The notes under the pieces were generated by a model. It saw only the letters and a program-made list of their open reading frames with translations, had not been told where the DNA came from and did no database searches. From positions 558,001 through 622,000 of the forward strand of contig NZ_CP067136.1 in the NCBI RefSeq assembly GCF_028553785.1: DNA of 64,000 nt, given 5' to 3'. The stretch is from Paracoccus fistulariae. Lineage in GTDB: Bacteria; Pseudomonadota; Alphaproteobacteria; Rhodobacterales; Rhodobacteraceae. Below, one piece after another: positions 58,268 through 64,000 of the stretch (its first letter is position 1; every line of letters begins with the position of its first letter). The position numbers and the translations under genes are program-made.

Positions 58268-58930
58268 ATGATGCCGCTGATCCGCGTGATCAATCCGAAT
58301 TCCAATTCCACAATCACCGCCCGCATGGCCGAGGCTCTGGCCCCGATGGCGCAAGCGGGTGGTCCGGCAATAGATTGCATCACCCTGGACGACGGGCCGG
58401 TTGGGGTTGCAAGCGACGCCGATATCGCGACCGCCGCGCCCTTGCTGCGCGATCATGTGGCCAATGACCGGGAGGCGTCGGCCTTTGTCATTGCCTGCTA
58501 CAGCGATCCGGGGCTGTCCCTGGCACGCGAGGTCACGGATCGCCCCGTTTTGGGCATTGGTGAGGCCGCCGTGGCGACCGCGCTGACGCTTGGACAGAAA
58601 TTCGGGGTGATCTCTGTCTCGGACTGGTCGGTTGACCGGCACGCGCGGGATATGACGCAGCGCGGCCTTGCTGCGCGCTGTACGGGCGATCGGCCCTTGC
58701 GGCTCAGCGTGCCCGACACCGCGACGCCAGAAGCCTTTTCCCGGATCCGCGAGGTTGCCTTGAATTTGCGCGATCAGGACGGCGCCGATGTCCTGATCAC
58801 GGCCTGCGCGGGCCTGTCGCGCCATATGGCGCGGCTGGAGGCCGAGACCGGCCTGCCCGTTGTCGATCCCGTCCGGGCGGCCGTGGCCATCGCAATCGGT
58901 GTCCTGAACAGCCGCAGGGCCGCGCCATGA
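58268..58930 (+). CDS. hyuE: Hydantoin racemase
   Basis: 220 residues of the Asp/Glu/hydantoin racemase superfamily. The two catalytic cysteines are Cys77 (VIACYSDPGL) and Cys180 (LITACAGL), one on each domain. The start RVINPNSNSTIT is typical of hydantoin racemases. The enzyme interconverts the D and L forms of 5-substituted hydantoins so that the D-specific hydantoinase can use both. It is nine bases after the hydantoinase gene. Confidence 0.92.
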   Translation: MMPLIRVINPNSNSTITARMAEALAPMAQAGGPAIDCITLDDGPVGVASDADIATAAPLLRDHVANDREASAFVIACYSDPGLSLAREVTDRPVLGIGEAAVATALTLGQKFGVISVSDWSVDRHARDMTQRGLAARCTGDRPLRLSVPDTATPEAFSRIREVALNLRDQDGADVLITACAGLSRHMARLEAETGLPVVDPVRAAVAIAIGVLNSRRAAP

Positions 58931-59892
58931 CCAAGACGAAAATCCTGATCATCCAGGACGATCCGAAAGACAGCCTGCCGCAACTGGCCGCGGCCTTTCC
59001 CGATTGCGATTTTCACGCCTGCGCTGCCGATGAGACGGTCGAAGATGCGCTTGGCCGGGTCGGTCCCCAGATCGTTTTCGGCCTGCATGGCCTGCGCTTT
59101 CCGGCCCATACCCATGCCGCCGCGCTGAACTGCCCCACGGTGCGCTGGCTGCATAATGGCGGTGCCGGTGTGGACCATCTGCCGCCCTGGGATCCCCGGA
59201 AGGTGGTGGTCACAAACAGCGCCGGCGTCTCCAGCCGCTTCATGGCGGAAACCGTGACCGGCGCAATCCTGATGATGAATTTCGGCTTTCCCGCCTATCT
59301 GCGGCAGCAAGAGGCACATATCTGGCGCAAGCTGCCCTGGACCAGCCTGTCCGAAAAAACCGTCCTGATCGTCGGTCTGGGCGGGATCGGATCGGCGGTG
59401 GCCGAGCGTCTGCGGATGTTCGGCGCGCATGTGATCGGGGCGCGTCGGGGCAGCTCGGTCTGCCCGCATGTGGATGAACAGATCCCGATGGAACATCTGG
59501 CCAACGCCCTGCCGCGGGCGGATTACGTCTGCATCCATGTGCCCAATACCGCCGCGACGCATCATCTGGTTGACGCGGATTTCCTGTCGCGAATGCGGCC
59601 GGGCGCGATCCTCGTCAATACTTCGCGCGGCGCCCAGGTGGACGAGGTCGCCCTGATTTCCGCGCTTCAAGCTGGTCACCTGGGCGGCGCCTATCTCGAC
59701 GTCTTCGCGACCGAGCCCTTGCCGCAGGATTCGGCGCTGTGGGATATGCCCAACGTCGTCATCTCACCGCATCACGCCGATGCGGCGCTTGGCTGGCAAT
59801 CCGGCTCGGTCGCCTTCTTCACGGAAAATCTGAGGCGATATCTTGCCGGCCAGAGGATGACAAATATCTGCGATCCCCATCGGGGTTATTGA
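58927..59892 (+). CDS. D-2-hydroxyacid dehydrogenase family protein
   Basis: 321 residues, start overlapping the racemase stop (ATGA). NAD-binding LIVGLGGIGSAVAERL, the substrate Arg in VNTSRGAQVDE, Asp/Glu in LDVFATEPLP, and SPHHADA with the catalytic His. It reduces 2-keto acids or oxidises D-2-hydroxy acids. In this operon it may reduce the keto acid left after deamination of a D-amino acid. It is the last gene of the operon and converges on the binding-protein gene at 59987. Confidence 0.9.
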   Translation: MTKTKILIIQDDPKDSLPQLAAAFPDCDFHACAADETVEDALGRVGPQIVFGLHGLRFPAHTHAAALNCPTVRWLHNGGAGVDHLPPWDPRKVVVTNSAGVSSRFMAETVTGAILMMNFGFPAYLRQQEAHIWRKLPWTSLSEKTVLIVGLGGIGSAVAERLRMFGAHVIGARRGSSVCPHVDEQIPMEHLANALPRADYVCIHVPNTAATHHLVDADFLSRMRPGAILVNTSRGAQVDEVALISALQAGHLGGAYLDVFATEPLPQDSALWDMPNVVISPHHADAALGWQSGSVAFFTENLRRYLAGQRMTNICDPHRGY

Positions 59893-59920
59893 GCGTCGCC
59901 TGTTGACGTCTGCCCACCCG

Positions 59921-59975
59921 TTAAAACTGCCCTCGCGCATCCCAACCTCGAATTGTCAGGGGCGGGCGCGAGGGC
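59921..59975 (-). terminator. Hairpin between convergent operons
   Basis: GCCCTCGCGC (59929-59938) pairs perfectly with GCGCGAGGGC (59966-59975). Read on the minus strand, the stem is followed by AGTTTTAA, so it best fits termination of the leftward binding-protein gene, and may also stop the rightward operon. The loop of 27 bases is long. Confidence 0.65.
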
Positions 59976-59986
59976 GGGCTTTGCGG

Positions 59987-61540
59987 TCAGTCGCAGTTCC
60001 AGTACATGCGCGAGAAGTCGAAATCCCAGCTTTGCATGGGAACCCATTCATATCCCTTCAGGCAGGTGTTGACCGAAAAGCGGCGCTCTTGTGCCAGCAG
60101 CCAGACCGAGCGCTGATCCGCCACCAGTTTGCTGTAGATATCCTGATAGATCGCATTACGCGCATCGGTGTCCGTTTCGGCGCGTGAGGCATCAATCATC
60201 GCATCAATCTCGGGGTCCTGTACCCAATCCATACTGGCCCAGGTCCCGGCGCTTTTGCTGGAATATTGTACATAATAGACCGAATCCGGCGAAGGGTAGG
60301 TCGGTCCGAAGAAGACCTGGGTGGAATGCGGCGTCGTTTCGACCGAGCTGGCCAGTTCGGTGATGCGGTTCCATGGCTCAGGCTGGATCGTCACATCGAA
60401 GCCAATGGAGTCCAGCGTTGCCTTGAAGAGCAGGGCGATCTCTTCCTCGAAGGCGGTTTTCGAAACATAGGTATGCACCAGCGGGATCGGGCCCTGAGCG
60501 GCATATTTCGATTTCGCCAGCTCTTCTTGCGCGGCCTGCAAGTCAAAGACGGGCTCGGTCGCGCCTTCCGGCACCGCGGCCGAGAACACATCCGCAAGCG
60601 GGCCTTTCAGCGGCGCCCCGGGATAGATCACCTCGCGGATGGTGGCGTAATCCATGGCCATCGCAATGGCGCGGCGGACATGGATGTCATCCGTGGGCGC
60701 GGTCTGATTGTTCAGCTTGATGTAAAATCCCGTGGCCGAGGGCACGGCCAGCGTCTCGTAACCTTCCAGCTTGGCAATGCCATCATAGGTTTCGCTGGCC
60801 TGATATTGCGAGGAGATGCCCAACTCGCCCCGCTGCGCCAAAGCGCGCACCGTCGCCTCATCCCGCGTGACGACAAAGCGCAATTCGTCGATCGGCGCTG
60901 CATTCGGCCAGCCTGCGTGATAGTTTTCGTAACGCGCCATGGTCATCTGAGCGCCGCGATCCCAGCTTGCGAGGTTGTAGGGTCCCGCACCCTCGGGATT
61001 GTCAGCCAGATGTGCCTGACCCCAATCGTCGCCTTCAGGGATCGCGCCTTCATTCACCACCAGAAGCAGCGGCGTGATCGAGATGAACGGGGCATAGACC
61101 TTGGACAGGGTGAATTCCACGGTTCGGGAATCCGTGGCCTTGACCGCATCGGCCGAGATCACGTCGCTGAAGAGGTTCGCCGGGCCTTCATTCAGCTCCA
61201 GCAGGCGTTGAACCGAATAGACGACATCCGATGCCTCGACCGGGCTGCCATCCTGAAAGGTGGCGCCCTCTTTCAGCGTGAAGCGATAGGTCAGGCCGTC
61301 ATCCGAGATGGTCCAGCTTTCAGCAAGCTGCGGGATGATCGTGCCGGTGCCATCCACCGTGGTCAGCGCGTCGTAAAGGTTCACGACCGCCATATACTCT
61401 GTGTAATCGTTGATCTTTGCGGGGTCGATGGTGCCAAAGATCTGGACCGTGTTCACGGTGATGGCGACCTTGTCGTCCTGCGCTGCCGCAGGCAATGCAG
61501 CCAGCATGGTCAGCGCAGTGGCGGAAAGCAGTTTCTTCAT
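59987..61540 (-). CDS. Peptide/nickel-type ABC substrate-binding protein (SBP family 5)
   Basis: 517 residues with a Sec signal ending AAA|QDD. Family 5 features: YMAVVNLYDALTTVDGTG, LAESWTISDDGLTYRFTLKEG in part, and HVRRAIAMAMDYATI. A C-terminal Cys (YWNCD) is present. No permease genes are visible here; the next genes upstream are two DUF917 proteins and a HyuA-type enzyme, so the permease either lies outside or is shared. It may bind a hydantoin-like or peptide-like compound. Confidence 0.9.
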   Translation of the reverse strand: MKKLLSATALTMLAALPAAAQDDKVAITVNTVQIFGTIDPAKINDYTEYMAVVNLYDALTTVDGTGTIIPQLAESWTISDDGLTYRFTLKEGATFQDGSPVEASDVVYSVQRLLELNEGPANLFSDVISADAVKATDSRTVEFTLSKVYAPFISITPLLLVVNEGAIPEGDDWGQAHLADNPEGAGPYNLASWDRGAQMTMARYENYHAGWPNAAPIDELRFVVTRDEATVRALAQRGELGISSQYQASETYDGIAKLEGYETLAVPSATGFYIKLNNQTAPTDDIHVRRAIAMAMDYATIREVIYPGAPLKGPLADVFSAAVPEGATEPVFDLQAAQEELAKSKYAAQGPIPLVHTYVSKTAFEEEIALLFKATLDSIGFDVTIQPEPWNRITELASSVETTPHSTQVFFGPTYPSPDSVYYVQYSSKSAGTWASMDWVQDPEIDAMIDASRAETDTDARNAIYQDIYSKLVADQRSVWLLAQERRFSVNTCLKGYEWVPMQSWDFDFSRMYWNCD

Positions 61541-61569
61541 CTCTATCGTCTCCTGTCCTACCTGTTGGG

Positions 61570-62670
61570 TTAGCGGTTATTGGTTGCCGGATTGAGCTTT
61601 TCGAGCGGTGAAAATTCGTGTTGATAACCGAAATAGGCGGGACCGCTGAGGTCCAGCCCGGCCGGGCTGCGCCATTGCGGATCGGCGGGAAGGCCGATCA
61701 GCCGCAGCGCAAGCCCAAAGCGCAGCGTTTCTGTCGTGACGGGCAGCCCGCCATCAGCGTCCAGCGCGCAGATCAGATCCGGGGTCAACGCCAGCGGTTC
61801 GCCTTTGCCATCTTCGAGACAGAGAAACTCGTTCTGGAAGGACAGCGCGAAATCGCGACCCGCATCGGCCTCGACACCGCGCAGGATCGCCTTGCCACGG
61901 GCAAAGCCGCCGACCGTATTGCGTTCGATATCGACGACCCGCGCGGTGCACAGATCGAAGCCGCCGCATCGCTGGATCAATGCGTCGGCCGGGTGCCGGT
62001 TGGCGCGCCTTTCTCGGGCGATGGTCAGACCAAGTTCCCGGACCAGTCCAAGCGTGCCATGCAGCAACCCGGCTTTCATCTGTGCGCCACTCATCGGATA
62101 AAGCGCGACCAGCGCCGCGCCGCCCATTTCCACCGTCTGGGCGCGGGCCAGGCGCTCGGTCCAGATGTTAGAGATGGCGTTCAGAACCGAGGTGTTTCCC
62201 TTTTCATCCGCAATCACCATGGGCGTGGCGGCGATATCGTGCATCGTCATCGTCACCATCTGCAATTCGGGGAATGCCCGGCCCATGCCGTCACCGTCGA
62301 TCAGGGGCAAGCCGGTGGCGGCTGCTACCGCGAAAGGAATGGTCGAATTCAGCCCGCCCGCCTCGATGCAGATCAGATAATCTGCCTTGCGCCCCAGATA
62401 GGCCTCCAGCGCGGCAAGGGCCGACAGCGCCTCGTTCCCATTGGGCAGCTTTTCCAGCATCACCGTGGGCGCGCCCATCATGCAAACCGGCACGCAGAGC
62501 GCATCGTCGGGCACATCGGCGGCGTCTACGACCTGCACCCGACCCTCTGCGCCCATGGCCGCCCGTGCCATCAGCTTGCCGATATAGGGATCACCCCCGC
62601 CACCTGTGCCCAGAAAGGCACCGCCAAGGGCGATGGCGTCCATGTCCCGGGACGTTACCTCGAAACCCAT
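61570..62670 (-). CDS. DUF917 family protein, copy 2
   Basis: 366 residues. The N-terminal half carries the DUF917 signature IALGGAFLGTGGGGDPYIG and DGDGMGRAFPELQMVTM; the C-terminal half has DLICALDADGGLPVTTETLRFG. The family also includes proteins named S-methylthiohydantoin desulfurase-like and occurs with HyuA-type hydantoinases. Its first base overlaps the last of copy 1. The two copies keep the same motifs throughout, so this is an old tandem pair that may form a heteromer. Confidence 0.88.
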   Translation of the reverse strand: MGFEVTSRDMDAIALGGAFLGTGGGGDPYIGKLMARAAMGAEGRVQVVDAADVPDDALCVPVCMMGAPTVMLEKLPNGNEALSALAALEAYLGRKADYLICIEAGGLNSTIPFAVAAATGLPLIDGDGMGRAFPELQMVTMTMHDIAATPMVIADEKGNTSVLNAISNIWTERLARAQTVEMGGAALVALYPMSGAQMKAGLLHGTLGLVRELGLTIARERRANRHPADALIQRCGGFDLCTARVVDIERNTVGGFARGKAILRGVEADAGRDFALSFQNEFLCLEDGKGEPLALTPDLICALDADGGLPVTTETLRFGLALRLIGLPADPQWRSPAGLDLSGPAYFGYQHEFSPLEKLNPATNNR

Positions 62671-63773
62671 CAGACTGCCTCCGTCATGGGACGATAAGCA
62701 AGGTCCGGGTATCCGAAGGCCGCCGGTCCCACCACCTCAAGCGCCTGCGCCGAGCGCAGCAATTCGTGACACGGCAGCGCCAGCACGGCGATGCGCTGGC
62801 CATAGCGCAGCACTTCGGTGGTCAGCGGCAACCCCGTGTCCAGATCCAGAACCACGACCAGATCGGGCACGCAGACCTGCATCTCGCCATCGCGGCGGAA
62901 GATCAGAAATTCGTTCTGAATGGTGATTTCGCCCAGCGAGCCGCGGCAGTTGTCCAGCCCCTCGATGCTGGCGATGCCGACATTGAAGCCGCGCGCGAAA
63001 TGCCGCTTCAGGTCGCTGATCTTGCCCGAGAAGATATGCCGCCCGCCTTCGCGTTCGCAAATGGCGGCAATGGGGTCGTCATGCTGGGCACGCGCGGTCA
63101 TCACCGCCCGGCCCAGCCCGATGGCCTGGGTATAGCTGTGCGGGATGGCGTGGCGTTTGAAGAACGCGCCGCTCATCGGGGCCGAGGCCAGAACCGAGGC
63201 GCCGCCTTGCGAGATCACGCAGGCCCGCGCCATGGTCTCGTGCCATTTTTCAGAAATCGCGTGTTCGAAGCAGACCGCATTCCCATGGGGGTCGCACATC
63301 ACCGACGGCGTCGAGCGATGGCCGTAAATCGCGTAGGTCGTCATCTGCATTTCGGGAAAGGCGCGACCCATCCCGTCGCCATCCACCACCGGCAGGTCGG
63401 CATAGCCTGCGGTGATCAACGGTTCCATCGAGTTCTGCCCCCCGATTTCCTCGCATCCCACGGCATCGGCCTTGAAGCCAAGCCGATCCTCCAGCGCGCG
63501 CAGGCAGCGCAGCCCCTCGCGCCCTTCCTTCAGCCGTTCGAAAGAAACCAGCGGCGCGCCAATGCCGCCCAGCGGCACCACGCGAGCCTCATCATCCAGC
63601 GCCTCGATGGGCAGGATCGACAGGCGATAACCCTCGCGCAGCGACTGGCGCGCGCGCAGCTTGCCGATATAGGGATTGCCGCCGCCGCCGGTGCCCAGGA
63701 TGCCCGAGCCGATTTCCAGCGCGTCGATATCCTCTTCGGTGAGGTGCCAGAGCTTATCCTTGAAGTCAGACAT
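62670..63773 (-). CDS. DUF917 family protein, copy 1
   Basis: 367 residues with the same pattern as copy 2: LEIGSGILGTGGGGNPYIG, GCEEIGGQNSMEP, DGDGMGRAFPEMQMTTYAI and DLVVVLDLDTGLPLTTEVLRYG. Near GEITIQNEFLIFRRDG both copies align (QNEFL). It overlaps the preceding HyuA-type gene by eight bases. Catalytic residues are not established for this family, so I make no reaction claim. Confidence 0.88.
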   Translation of the reverse strand: MSDFKDKLWHLTEEDIDALEIGSGILGTGGGGNPYIGKLRARQSLREGYRLSILPIEALDDEARVVPLGGIGAPLVSFERLKEGREGLRCLRALEDRLGFKADAVGCEEIGGQNSMEPLITAGYADLPVVDGDGMGRAFPEMQMTTYAIYGHRSTPSVMCDPHGNAVCFEHAISEKWHETMARACVISQGGASVLASAPMSGAFFKRHAIPHSYTQAIGLGRAVMTARAQHDDPIAAICEREGGRHIFSGKISDLKRHFARGFNVGIASIEGLDNCRGSLGEITIQNEFLIFRRDGEMQVCVPDLVVVLDLDTGLPLTTEVLRYGQRIAVLALPCHELLRSAQALEVVGPAAFGYPDLAYRPMTEAV

Positions 63774-64000
63774 TCAGATCACCCATATCGCCGACGACCT
63801 TCAGGTGAATTCGGGTGGCATTGCCGGGCAGATAGGCCAGCGGCACATCCTCGCGTTCGATCACGGTCAGCGTGTCGGCGCGCGCACCCGCCGCAATCGC
63901 GGTCTCGCGCGCTTCGGTTTCGGCGGCGGACAGACACTGATCGCGCGTCGTGCCCTCCAGCGCGAAAATGCGGTCCACTTCGCCCGAGATCTGCGCGATG
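63766..64000 (-). CDS. HyuA-type hydantoinase/oxoprolinase, 3' end only
   Basis: The frame runs in from the right window edge, so only the last 77 or so residues are visible. They read ISGEVDRIFALEG, then an Ala/Glu-rich helix and VPLAYLPGNATRIHLKVVGD, the usual C terminus of ATP-dependent hydantoinase/5-oxoprolinase A subunits. It is followed at once by the two DUF917 genes, a common arrangement. An enzyme of this type opens hydantoins or oxoproline with ATP, unlike the zinc-dependent hydantoinase in the convergent operon. Confidence 0.8.
   Translation of the reverse strand, partial: IAQISGEVDRIFALEGTTRDQCLSAAETEARETAIAAGARADTLTVIEREDVPLAYLPGNATRIHLKVVGDMGDLNV

Overview
The window is GC-rich, gene-dense DNA from an alphaproteobacterium. 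The many TRAP transporters, twin-arginine signal peptides and codon use fit Rhodobacteraceae, most likely a Paracoccus-like genus; this is inferred from style and gene content, as no rRNA or other marker gene is present. Nearly everything is accessory catabolism, laid out as uptake-plus-degradation modules each with a local regulator. I see no tRNA, rRNA, CRISPR array, insertion sequence or phage gene.

Layout. (1) 1-3.6 kb: a copper-handling island with the 3' part of a multicopper oxidase, an L,D-transpeptidase, a small lipoprotein, a DUF411 protein, a small Cys/His-rich exported protein and a CsoR repressor with a near-ideal operator. (2) 3.7-24.3 kb: what looks like a complete picolinic acid degradation locus. 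It holds two TRAP transporters, a three-subunit molybdenum hydroxylase, a Rieske oxygenase whose ferredoxin, reductase and alpha subunit are one 937-residue reading frame plus a separate beta subunit, a 3,6-dihydroxypicolinate-type decarboxylase, the four lower-pathway enzymes from 2,5-dihydroxypyridine to fumarate (NicX, NicD, NicF, NicE families, with catalytic residues in register) and a MarR regulator. A CAGTATACTG-type palindrome lies at all four predicted promoters and ties the locus into one regulon. A SulP anion transporter sits inside the locus. (3) 25-34.9 kb: mixed metabolism, namely CysE-like/VOC/M20/LysR; then beta-hydroxyacid dehydrogenase/aldehyde dehydrogenase/DUF3100 membrane pair; then an MDR oxidoreductase. 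(4) 34.2-47.7 kb: hydroxyproline and proline-peptide use, with a GntR regulator, two proline-racemase-family proteins (one with an unusual Ser/Thr catalytic pair), a frameshifted D-amino-acid dehydrogenase, a DHDPS-family deaminase, Xaa-Pro aminopeptidase, a dipeptide ABC transporter and an XRE-cupin regulator with two matching palindromes. (5) 47.8-59.9 kb: aminotransferase, two LysR regulators, and a long operon for hydantoins (aspartate-dehydrogenase-like, PLP dehydratase, D-carbamoylase, TRAP transporter, D-hydantoinase, hydantoin racemase, D-2-hydroxyacid dehydrogenase). (6) 60-64 kb, opposite strand: a peptide-type binding protein, two tandem DUF917 proteins and the 3' end of a HyuA-type hydantoinase.

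How the genes work together. The clearest story is the second module: picolinate enters by TRAP transport, is hydroxylated at C6 by the molybdenum enzyme, at C3 by the Rieske oxygenase, decarboxylated to 2,5-dihydroxypyridine, ring-opened by NicX, deformylated by NicD, deamidated by NicF and isomerised by NicE to fumarate. The nicotinate-specific enzyme NicC (flavin monooxygenase) is absent, which favours picolinate over nicotinate. The route and the regulon are inferred from family membership, gene order and repeated operators; none has been tested here.
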